Shown piece after piece: positions 7,021-14,674 of a DNA stretch of 20,658 nt (position 1 is its first letter; every line of letters starts with the position of its first letter). The translations under genes were made by a program, and so were the position numbers. The notes below the pieces were generated by a model. The model was given only the letters and a program-made list of their open reading frames with translations, ran no database searches and was not told the DNA's origin. This stretch comes from Bacteroides sp. (GTDB lineage Bacteria; Bacteroidota; Bacteroidia; Bacteroidales; SM23-62): the NCBI GenBank assembly GCA_030667765.1, contig DAOUVF010000003.1:1-20658 (forward strand), read 5' to 3'.

Positions 7021-8070
7021 TTGAAAAAAAAGATTTTCAAAATCCTGCGTTTCCTTCTGTTCCTTACCATTGCACTGGTACTGTTGTACTTTGCATTCAG
7101 GGGTGTGGATGCAGGTGAACTCCGTAACAGTTTTGCCAATGCACGGTACGGCTATGTATTCCTGTATCTGCTTATCGGATTTATCTCCCTGTTAAGCAGA
7201 AGCTATCGCTGGATGATAATGATTGAGCCATTAGGCCATAAAGTTTCTTTCTGGAATAGTTTTTATTCAGTAAATACGGGTTACCTGGCAAATTTTGCCT
7301 TCCCCCGGCTGGGAGAAATTACCCGTTGCGGGTCCCTGTCAAAAGCTGAGAAGATACCTGTCGACAAGTTATTCGGTACAGTCATTGTAGAAAGGGTCAT
7401 CGATCTGGCAATTCTCGTCATCCTGTTGCTGATATTGATCATAGGACGTTTTGATTATTTCGGGAATTTTATCAAAAATAATATCTACACCCCCCTGGTT
7501 GAAAAGGTAAATGAATCACTTGGAAGCACCTGGATACTGCTGCTTATAATCATAAGCCTGCCCGTGATCATTGTAATTGTGTATTTCCTGTTTCGGGCAA
7601 GGTTATCAGAGATCCTGGTGATTCAGAAGATCAAGTCATTCATCAGGGGAATCCTGGACGGATTAAAAACTATTTACAAACTTAAAAGAAGGTGGAGCTT
7701 TATATTTCATTCCCTCCTGATCTGGGCCTGTTACTGGCTGATTACTTATGCAGCTTTTTTTGCGTTGCCCGAGACCTCCCAGCTGAAACTGATTGATGCA
7801 CTTTTCCTGCTGGCGGTTGGAACCCTGGGATGGGTTGTCCCTGTCCAGGGAGGCATAGGCGCCTATCATTATATGGTGACCCTTGGCTTTACCCTCTATA
7901 AAATACCCCGGGAAGCAGGTTTAACTTATGCCACCCTCAGCCATGGATCACAGATGATTATGCTTATCGTGCTGGGTACGATTTCCTTCATGTTACTTTT
8001 TGCAGTTCAGCGCAAGAGATCAAAACTTCAGGTCTCCCCTAAACAGGTACCGGAAAATGAAATCAATTGA
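7021..8070 (+). CDS. YbhN/UPF0104-type integral membrane protein (lysylphosphatidylglycerol synthase TM region family)
   Basis: This is a 349-residue polytopic inner-membrane protein with about seven to eight hydrophobic segments (for example near 8-25, 38-60, 120-142, 172-192, 232-250, 255-275 and 300-325). The NTGYLANFAFPRLGEITRC segment around 87-105 is the family signature. The family is related to the membrane half of MprF and is thought to include lipid-flippase-like proteins; the substrate here is unknown. The start is a TTG, the only plausible initiator: the frame is closed by the panD stop four codons earlier, and the first Met, near residue 65, would delete two membrane segments. 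Its end overlaps rfaE2 by 14 bases. Confidence 0.88.
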   Translation: MKKKIFKILRFLLFLTIALVLLYFAFRGVDAGELRNSFANARYGYVFLYLLIGFISLLSRSYRWMIMIEPLGHKVSFWNSFYSVNTGYLANFAFPRLGEITRCGSLSKAEKIPVDKLFGTVIVERVIDLAILVILLLILIIGRFDYFGNFIKNNIYTPLVEKVNESLGSTWILLLIIISLPVIIVIVYFLFRARLSEILVIQKIKSFIRGILDGLKTIYKLKRRWSFIFHSLLIWACYWLITYAAFFALPETSQLKLIDALFLLAVGTLGWVVPVQGGIGAYHYMVTLGFTLYKIPREAGLTYATLSHGSQMIMLIVLGTISFMLLFAVQRKRSKLQVSPKQVPENEIN

Positions 8071-8560
8071 TACGATAAGATCCAAGATCGTTTCGAGGGA
8101 AACCCTGGGCAGCATCCTTGAAAAGAAAAGGAAAGAGGGTGAAAAAATCATTTTCACCAATGGCTGTTTTGATATCCTGCACAGGGGGCATATTGAATAC
8201 CTGGCCAGCGCCTGCGACCTTGGGGATATTTTTGTTGTCGGTTTGAACAGCGATGAATCAGTCCACCGCCTGAAAGGTGAATCCCGGCCTGCAGTTGATG
8301 AGAGATCCAGGGCATTGACAATGGCTTCTTTTGAAATTGTTGATTATGTGGTACTGTTCGACGAGGATACCCCTTCGGATCTCATCAGGGTGATTCGCCC
8401 CGATTACTGGGTAAAAGGCGGGGACTATCAAAATTTTGAGGAACTCCCTGAGTACAGGGCTCTTATGGAAACAGGAGGGAAGGTGAAAATAATTCCACTA
8501 GTGGAAGGATATTCAACGACAGATATCTATAAGAAAATCCAGGACCAGGCCAATAAATAA
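8057..8560 (+). CDS. rfaE2: D-glycero-beta-D-manno-heptose 1-phosphate adenylyltransferase
   Basis: This enzyme makes ADP-heptose from heptose-1-phosphate and ATP, providing the donor for the LPS inner core. From ATG 8057 the product is 167 residues, the size of a stand-alone adenylyltransferase, equal to the C-terminal half of E. coli HldE. The cytidylyltransferase-type motif TNGCFDILHRGH is at 34-45, DERSRAL is near 81-87, and VKGGDY is at 119-124. The frame can be extended upstream to 8000, but that would lie inside the preceding membrane-protein gene; the ATG at 8057 gives a normal N terminus and a 14-base overlap. The kinase half and the other heptose genes are not in this window. Confidence 0.93.
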   Translation: MKSIDTIRSKIVSRETLGSILEKKRKEGEKIIFTNGCFDILHRGHIEYLASACDLGDIFVVGLNSDESVHRLKGESRPAVDERSRALTMASFEIVDYVVLFDEDTPSDLIRVIRPDYWVKGGDYQNFEELPEYRALMETGGKVKIIPLVEGYSTTDIYKKIQDQANK

Positions 8561-8582
8561 AATCCCATCGGAGACCCCCAAA

Positions 8583-9956
8583 ATGGGTAAGCAGAAAACA
8601 GAATATGTATGCCAGCAATGCGGGGCACAATCTGCCAAATGGATTGGGCGCTGTCCGGCCTGTGGTGAATGGAATACCTATACCGAAGAGATCATCCAGG
8701 GGACCGGTCCCAGGCAAAAAAGTACCTTTAAAACTGATTCAAAGCTGCAAGCCATTACCGAGATCCGCCCGGTCAGCCGGGAACGGATGAAAACGGGACT
8801 TCAGGAATTTGACCGTTTGCTTGGCGGTGGACTTGTTCCCGGGTCCATGGTTCTGATCGGGGGTGAACCGGGCATAGGAAAATCTACCCTGGCTTTGCAA
8901 ATCGCCTTGCTGCTCAAGGATAAAAAAGTACTTTACCTGTCCGGGGAAGAGAGCCCCGAGCAGATCAGGTTAAGGGCTGACCGGATCGGTAAAGGGCATG
9001 AAAACTGTCTGGTTCTGAACGACACCTACCTGGAAAACATCCTCATCCAGATTGCTCATGCTGAGCCCGAGCTGATCATCATAGATTCCATCCAGACCAT
9101 CTACACCGATCAGGTAGAGTCTTCGCCGGGGACAGTAACCCAGATACGTGAGAGTACTTCACGTATCCTTCAGTACACCAAGGACAAGGGGATCCCGGTT
9201 ATCCTGATCGGACATATCAACAAAGAAGGCCATCTGGCCGGTCCAAAAGTACTGGAGCACATCGTGGATGTGGTCCTGCAATTTGAAGGGGAACAGCATT
9301 ATGCTTACAGGATCCTGCGTGCCTCCAAAAACAGGTTCGGGGCCACCTCAGAGCTGGGCATCTTTGAGATGACGGGTACGGGATTGAAACAGATCCTGAA
9401 TCCCTCCGAAATTCTATTGTCACACCGTGATGAACCGATGAGCGGTGTCTCCATTTCCGCCACCCTCAATGGAAACAGGCCCATCCTCATCGAAGTCCAG
9501 GCACTGGTCAGCTCAGCCGTCTACGGGACACCCCAGCGGTCCTGTACCGGTTTTGATACCCGGCGGTTAAACATGTTGCTGGCGGTCCTTGAAAAACGTG
9601 CCGGCTTCAGGCTGGGAGTAAAAGATGTATTCCTGAACATTGCTGGTGGTATCAGGGTGGATGACCCGGCCATAGACCTGGGTGTCATCGTCTCTGTCCT
9701 TTCTTCAAGCCTGGAAATTCCCCTTCAAAAGGATACATGTTTTGCAGCGGAAGTGGGACTGTCGGGAGAGGTCAGGCCGGTCAGCAGAATAGACCAAAGA
9801 ATTACTGAAGCTGAGAAGCTTGGATTTCAGCATATCTTTGTTTCCAAATACAACCGGAAAGGCCTGGATATCTCAAAATATAAGATAGGAATAAAATTTA
9901 CTGGTAAGGTGGAAGAAGTTTTCAAACAAGTATTTAAACAAGGAACCCGATCATGA
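8583..9956 (+). CDS. radA: DNA repair protein RadA (Sms), branch-migration helicase
   Basis: RadA is a RecA-like, ATP-dependent factor that processes recombination intermediates. The 457-residue product has, in order, a C4 zinc finger (Cys10, Cys13, Cys24, Cys27), a Walker A GEPGIGKST (94-102), Walker B LIIIDS (164-169), the RadA-specific KNRFG (249-253), and a C-terminal Lon-protease-like domain from about 280 to the end. Length and domain order are normal and no key residue is missing. The stop codon overlaps the start of the next gene as ATGA (9953-9956), indicating coupled translation. It follows rfaE2 by 22 bases and shares its transcript, although the functions are unrelated. Confidence 0.97.
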   Translation: MGKQKTEYVCQQCGAQSAKWIGRCPACGEWNTYTEEIIQGTGPRQKSTFKTDSKLQAITEIRPVSRERMKTGLQEFDRLLGGGLVPGSMVLIGGEPGIGKSTLALQIALLLKDKKVLYLSGEESPEQIRLRADRIGKGHENCLVLNDTYLENILIQIAHAEPELIIIDSIQTIYTDQVESSPGTVTQIRESTSRILQYTKDKGIPVILIGHINKEGHLAGPKVLEHIVDVVLQFEGEQHYAYRILRASKNRFGATSELGIFEMTGTGLKQILNPSEILLSHRDEPMSGVSISATLNGNRPILIEVQALVSSAVYGTPQRSCTGFDTRRLNMLLAVLEKRAGFRLGVKDVFLNIAGGIRVDDPAIDLGVIVSVLSSSLEIPLQKDTCFAAEVGLSGEVRPVSRIDQRITEAEKLGFQHIFVSKYNRKGLDISKYKIGIKFTGKVEEVFKQVFKQGTRS

Positions 9957-10411
9957 GCCCGGATCTTCTGCTGCACGGGGACTATGAACCAATCTTTGAA
10001 CCTTACCCCATAATAGTTCCGGAGATTAAGAGTGGGGATACCTATTATTTTACTACGGAGAGCGGATTACAATACCAGGTAAGATTTGGAAAAAAACGTG
10101 ACAATTACCTTGGGAACATAATTAACTTCAGTGTCCTGAGTGAGGAATTCGAGGACGAATATTCCGAGACAAACCGCGGAGAGATCTTCCGTATCATATC
10201 CACAATTATCGAGATCATACGGTTATATCATGAGAACCATGTTCATTCAGACACATATGAATTTACGGGTGAATTCAAGGAAACCCGTGATACCCAGACG
10301 GCATCCATACGTTCCAGGTTGTACTTCCGGTATGCAAGGAGATGCCTGAATAAAGGCTGGAAACCTCTACTGGAAGGAAATAAAGTGATCATCCGGAAAT
10401 TGAAGTCATGA
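9953..10411 (+). CDS. Small conserved-looking protein of unknown function
   Basis: I do not recognise this 152-residue protein. It has no signal peptide, no membrane segment and no cysteine cluster, so it is probably cytoplasmic. The N-terminal half looks like mixed beta-strands (YYFTTESGLQYQVRFGKK, 32-49), the middle is an acidic stretch followed by a helix (RIISTIIEIIRLYHENH), and the C-terminal third is basic, with ASIRSRLYFRYARRCLNKGW followed by a short beta-like tail. The layout of a strand ending in FTG, then R..LY and a helix, faintly recalls small phage- and Bacteroidota-associated DUF6934-like proteins; that is a weak impression, not an assignment. It overlaps radA (ATGA) and the ABC ATPase gene (ATGA), so all three are probably made together. 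Confidence 0.8.
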   Translation: MSPDLLLHGDYEPIFEPYPIIVPEIKSGDTYYFTTESGLQYQVRFGKKRDNYLGNIINFSVLSEEFEDEYSETNRGEIFRIISTIIEIIRLYHENHVHSDTYEFTGEFKETRDTQTASIRSRLYFRYARRCLNKGWKPLLEGNKVIIRKLKS

Positions 10412-12135
10412 TCTGTTCGGTAAACAACCTTACCATAAAACTCAAGGAGGAAAGCAGTTCCCACATTATCGTCCGTGATATTTCCTTTTCACTGGAGCCG
10501 GGTGTATCCATAGGTATAGTCGGTGAATCAGGTTCCGGGAAGACCATCACGGCCCTGTCCCTGTTAAAATTACTCCCACCCCGGATGTATATAAGCGATG
10601 GACAAATTCGCTGGCATGGATCCATGGACCTGGATGTGGATCTGGCCAGGTTGGATGAAAAGGAAATCCAGCGGATACGTGGGAGACAAATATCCATGAT
10701 CTTCCAGGAACCTATGACCAGCCTGAATCCTTCCCTGCGTTGTGGATGGCAGATCCGGGAGGCTGTCAGCCTTCATTTGGGAGAATCCCCCAAAAGGGCT
10801 GCGAGCCAGACCCTGCAATTACTGAAAGAGGTCCAACTACCCGCCGATAAGGCATTTTACAATAAATATCCCCATCAACTGAGCGGGGGACAAAGACAAC
10901 GGATCATGATCGCCATGGCTCTGGCCGGAAATCCTTCCCTATTGATCGCCGATGAGCCCACCACTGCGCTGGATGTAACCGTTCAGAAAAAGATCCTTGA
11001 TCTGCTGGATGAGATCCGCAGGAACAGGGGCATGAGCATGTTATTTATTTCCCATGACCTGGGAGTGATCCGACAGATATGTGACAATGTTCTGGTGATG
11101 TACCAGGGGAAGCTGGTCGAATCCGGCAGGGTGGATGATCTTTTCGATGATCCTCAGCATCCGTATACCAGGGGACTCATCTCCTGCCGGCCGATGCTGG
11201 AATCAAAACCCGGCCGCCTCCCTACCCTGGCAGATTTTCTTTCGCCAGGCCCCGATGCTGAGGAGCCTGATCCAGGAAAGACTGAACAGGGGCAGCCCGC
11301 TGATAAAACCGGTACCGGTACAGCCAGGCCACAGGAACCTCAGCAGGAAGAAATCCCCCTTCTAAAGGTCAGTGACCTTCATACCAGGTATGTATTGAAA
11401 AAAAGTTTTTTTGGTAAACCATTACGTAGCCTGGAGGCAGTTGACAATGTCAGTTTTCATGTTTGCCAGGGGGAAACACTCGGACTCATTGGGGAGTCAG
11501 GATGTGGAAAATCTACACTAGGCCGTACCCTCATAGGATTGATCCGGTCCAGGAAAGGAGAAATACAGTACAGGGGTGAATCTGTGACACAATTGCGAGG
11601 CAGGCAATTAATTGAATACCGGCGGAAAGTCCAGTTCGTTTTCCAGGATCCTTTTTCCTCCCTCAACCCTACTCTGAAAATAGGTTCCTCAATCATGGAG
11701 GTCATGCAGGTACATGGCATCCATTCCAGCAGGAAGCAAAGACAGGAAGCTGCACTGGTATTGCTTGATGATGTGGGACTCCCAGGCGGGTTTTTCAACC
11801 GCTACCCTCATGAGTTCTCAGGTGGCCAGCGGCAACGGATCGGTTTGGCGAGAGCCCTTGCTGCGGGACCGGAGCTGATCATCTGTGATGAATCAGTATC
11901 CTCCCTCGACGTTTCTGTACAGGCACAGATATTGAACCTGTTAAACGATCTGAAAGAAAAACTAAACCTTACCTACTTGTTTATATCTCATGATCTAGCC
12001 GTGGTAAAATATATGGCCGACAGGATCATGGTAATGAAAGACGGGATGCTGGTGGAACAGGGTTCATCCAGGGACCTGTTCCTTAATCCGGAGACGGATT
12101 ACACCCGGGAATTAATGGACTCTATACTGGATTGA
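10408..12135 (+). CDS. Tandem ABC-transporter ATPase of the Opp/Dpp/GsiA (peptide) type
   Basis: This 575-residue protein contains two complete nucleotide-binding domains, like a fused DppD-DppF or GsiA/YejF. The first has Walker A GESGSGKT (39-46), a Q-loop FQEP (99-102), signature LSGGQRQR (158-165) and Walker B LLIADEP (178-184). The second has GESGCGKST (362-370), FQDP (412-415), FSGGQRQR (470-477) and LIICDES (489-496), where the usual Pro after the catalytic Glu is Ser. A low-complexity linker rich in Pro, Glu, Gln and Gly joins them (about 280-316). Such proteins power uptake, or sometimes export, of oligopeptides or related solutes through two permeases. No permease or binding protein is next to it here, so partners must be elsewhere. 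The gene overlaps its upstream neighbour by four bases. Confidence 0.93.
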   Translation: MICSVNNLTIKLKEESSSHIIVRDISFSLEPGVSIGIVGESGSGKTITALSLLKLLPPRMYISDGQIRWHGSMDLDVDLARLDEKEIQRIRGRQISMIFQEPMTSLNPSLRCGWQIREAVSLHLGESPKRAASQTLQLLKEVQLPADKAFYNKYPHQLSGGQRQRIMIAMALAGNPSLLIADEPTTALDVTVQKKILDLLDEIRRNRGMSMLFISHDLGVIRQICDNVLVMYQGKLVESGRVDDLFDDPQHPYTRGLISCRPMLESKPGRLPTLADFLSPGPDAEEPDPGKTEQGQPADKTGTGTARPQEPQQEEIPLLKVSDLHTRYVLKKSFFGKPLRSLEAVDNVSFHVCQGETLGLIGESGCGKSTLGRTLIGLIRSRKGEIQYRGESVTQLRGRQLIEYRRKVQFVFQDPFSSLNPTLKIGSSIMEVMQVHGIHSSRKQRQEAALVLLDDVGLPGGFFNRYPHEFSGGQRQRIGLARALAAGPELIICDESVSSLDVSVQAQILNLLNDLKEKLNLTYLFISHDLAVVKYMADRIMVMKDGMLVEQGSSRDLFLNPETDYTRELMDSILD

Positions 12136-12147
12136 TCCTCCCTTCCT

Positions 12148-12176
12148 GTCCCATGTTAACCCTCTTTACCTGGGAC
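12148..12176. terminator. Weak inverted repeat between convergent genes
   Basis: GTCCCA and TGGGAC form a perfect 6-bp stem with a 17-base loop in the 63-base gap between the ABC ATPase and the convergent penicillin-binding protein gene. The stem is short and has no T-tract on either side, so the terminator assignment is tentative. Confidence 0.25.
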
Positions 12177-12198
12177 TTACAATGCCATTGAACGGCTG

Positions 12199-14565
12199 TC
12201 AGGGCCTCTGGAAATCCTCCTCCCAGAGCTCAACATCGGAGGTATTTACTGCTCCGGCTATATCTTCCGGGCAATCAATCACAAGGTTGAAATTCGGTGG
12301 TTTCTCAAAAGCGTCAGTCACCAGGACGCCCCGGGTACTGTCTGAATATACCTTCTGCATAAAGAGGCCGTAAATGGGAAGGGCCATACTTGCTCCCTGA
12401 CCCAGGCTCATGTTATCAAAATGAATGGACCGGTCATCTCCACCTACCCATACGCCCCCGACAAGATTCGGGGTCAGGCCCATATACCATCCGTCGGAAT
12501 GATTCTGGGTAGTACCCGTTTTGCCTCCCATTTCAGAGGTCAGTTCATATACATGTCGGATCCGCCGGGTAGCAGTTCCCCTGTCCACCACTCCCTTCAG
12601 CAAGCTTAGCATCAGGTAGGCTGTATTTTCAGATATGGCTTCACTTTGTTTGGGTTGGAATGTAGTCAGTACATTGCCATTTTTGTCCTCTATCCTGGTG
12701 ACAAAAATGGGCTCAATGTAGACCCCTTTATTGGCATAGGTGCTGTAAGCCCCCACCATCTCATACAGCGAGACATCAGAGGTCCCGAATATGAGTGAAT
12801 TCACAGGCATGATAAAACTCTTAACCCCCATTTTCTTGATAACATCGTCCACGATGGTCTGGGGGGGGAATTGTTTTATCAGCCAGGCAGAAATATTGTT
12901 CACCGAGTTTGCCAGTCCCCATTTAAGCGTCACCATCCTTCCTTCATATCGCTTGCTACCACTTCTGGGGGTCCAGGTTGAATCCTGGTCCATAAAAGTC
13001 TGGGGTACATTGGGCACCTTGTAGCATGGGGTATATCCCTCCTGCATGGCAAGGGTGTATAAAAATGGTTTGAAGGTCGAACCTGCCTGTCTTCCTCCCA
13101 TGGATATGTGGTCGTATTTAAAATACTTGAAATTGGGTCCGCCTACATATGCCCTTACATACCCGGTTTTCGGATCCATGGCCATCATGGCTGCACGGAG
13201 GTAATATTTATAATGTATTATTGAATCCATTGGGCTTAAGAGAGTATCACGTTCCCCATGCCAGGTAAAGACGGTCATGTCAATCGTTGTGTTGAATACC
13301 CGCTTGATGGAATCCATGGAAATCCCGGCATTACGCAGGCGGCGGTACCTTACTGAATTCCGCATCGAACGGTTGATCATGCTCTGCACCTGTTCAGGTT
13401 CAACATCCTTGGAGTAGGGGGCTGTCCGTGATCTTTCCTTTTCTTTGAAGAATTCATCCTGCAGGAAACCCGAAAGGTGTTCCTGGACCGCTTCTTCAGC
13501 AAACTGCTGGTATTTGCTGTCTATAGTGGTATAGATCCTTAGGCCATCCCTGTATATATTATATGGTGATCCGTCCGGTTTCGGATTCTTATGAGCCCAG
13601 CCGAAGAGCGGGTTCACCATCCATTCAATGGAATCTTTCTGGAACTGGCTGTAGAGAAAATAATTTTTGCGCTCCGGGTATTTTTTTCTCATGATCTTAT
13701 CCAGGTGCTGACGCAGGTATGTTGCCAATCCCACGTTATGATCCTGCACCCGGTAATTCAATCCTATGGGCGCTACCAGGAGTGAATCAAATTCCTCATC
13801 CGACAGGAAGTCATATTTCCGCATCTGGCCCAGCACAATGTTTCTTCGGAACAGTGACCGTTCAGGATTTTTTACCGGACTATACCGGGTGGGAGCTTTT
13901 AAAAGACCCACAAGGACAGCGGATTGCTCCACCGAGAGTGAATCGGGTGAAGTATCAAAGAAAACCTTGCTGGCTGATTTAATACCGTAGGTATTGTGAC
14001 CGTAAGGTATCGTATTCAGGTACATTACAATGATCTCGTTCTTGGTATAATTCCGTTCCAGCTTGGCCGCGGTGTTCCACTCCTTGAATTTTGACACACC
14101 CAGTTTGAGCGTTCTCCTGAATTTCCAGCGATAATAGGTAGTATCGCGGGGATAGAGGTTTTTGGCTAGCTGCTGGGTGATGGTGCTCCCACCTCCTGTG
14201 TTTTGTCCCAGTAAAATGGATCGGACAAACACCCTTGCCGTGCCCCTGGCATCAACTCCGGAATGCCTGTGAAACCGTATATCCTCTGTGGCTATCAGGG
14301 CATTTACCAGGTTGGTGGACAATTCATCGAAATTCACATAGGTCCGGTTTTCCAGGTAAAACTTACCCAACAGTACTCCGTCTGCTGAATAAACCTCGGA
14401 AGCAAGATTGTTTTTCGGGTTTTCCAGGTCTTCAAAGGTCGGGACATATCCCAGCTTACCGCTTGAAAGTAGAATAAAAAGAAGTATCATTACCAGAAAA
14501 GGGATTGAAAACAACGACCAGAAGATGATCAGGTATTTTTTCCAATCCTGCAGATTTGTTGACAT
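12199..14565 (-). CDS. Class A penicillin-binding protein 1A (bifunctional transglycosylase/transpeptidase)
   Basis: This enzyme polymerises lipid II and cross-links peptidoglycan on the outer face of the inner membrane. With the start at 14565 it has 788 residues: a short cytoplasmic tail, one membrane anchor (about 11-34), a GT51 glycosyltransferase domain with catalytic Glu94 in ATEDIRFHRHSGVD (92-105) and GGSTITQQLAKNLYPR (125-140), then a transpeptidase domain with the active-site SxxK motif STFK (Ser496, Lys499), SVN further on, and KTGT near 682. The frame stays open to an ATG at 14670, which would add 35 residues including a second hydrophobic stretch. That start would leave only four bases to the divergent topA gene, so the inner ATG, with a normal PBP N terminus, is preferred. 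The length and catalytic residues are complete. The gene name (mrcA/ponA) is not certain. Confidence 0.95.
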   Translation of the reverse strand: MSTNLQDWKKYLIIFWSLFSIPFLVMILLFILLSSGKLGYVPTFEDLENPKNNLASEVYSADGVLLGKFYLENRTYVNFDELSTNLVNALIATEDIRFHRHSGVDARGTARVFVRSILLGQNTGGGSTITQQLAKNLYPRDTTYYRWKFRRTLKLGVSKFKEWNTAAKLERNYTKNEIIVMYLNTIPYGHNTYGIKSASKVFFDTSPDSLSVEQSAVLVGLLKAPTRYSPVKNPERSLFRRNIVLGQMRKYDFLSDEEFDSLLVAPIGLNYRVQDHNVGLATYLRQHLDKIMRKKYPERKNYFLYSQFQKDSIEWMVNPLFGWAHKNPKPDGSPYNIYRDGLRIYTTIDSKYQQFAEEAVQEHLSGFLQDEFFKEKERSRTAPYSKDVEPEQVQSMINRSMRNSVRYRRLRNAGISMDSIKRVFNTTIDMTVFTWHGERDTLLSPMDSIIHYKYYLRAAMMAMDPKTGYVRAYVGGPNFKYFKYDHISMGGRQAGSTFKPFLYTLAMQEGYTPCYKVPNVPQTFMDQDSTWTPRSGSKRYEGRMVTLKWGLANSVNNISAWLIKQFPPQTIVDDVIKKMGVKSFIMPVNSLIFGTSDVSLYEMVGAYSTYANKGVYIEPIFVTRIEDKNGNVLTTFQPKQSEAISENTAYLMLSLLKGVVDRGTATRRIRHVYELTSEMGGKTGTTQNHSDGWYMGLTPNLVGGVWVGGDDRSIHFDNMSLGQGASMALPIYGLFMQKVYSDSTRGVLVTDAFEKPPNFNLVIDCPEDIAGAVNTSDVELWEEDFQRP

Positions 14566-14610
14566 GCCGGCCAATTTTGCGGCTAAAATAACAATAATTT
14601 GAATTAAAAT

Positions 14611-14642
14611 TTTGAAGATAGCTCTCGATTTGTTTTTCTTTG
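14611..14642 (+). promoter_or_regulatory. Candidate topA promoter
   Basis: TTTG at 14611-14614 is followed after exactly 20 bases by TTTCTTTG at 14635-14642, one mismatch from TAnnTTTG. The spacing fits the Bacteroidota -33/-7 layout and would start transcription about 25-30 bases before the topA ATG. The region lies in the 109 bases between divergent PBP and topA starts. Confidence 0.35.
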
Positions 14643-14674
14643 TGGTGTTTTTAACCAAACGGATGGGCATTTAG

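Noticed and set aside
8000..8056. N-terminal extension of the heptose adenylyltransferase
   Set aside because: These codons lie within the preceding membrane-protein gene and do not resemble the family N terminus. The ATG at 8057 gives the normal length.
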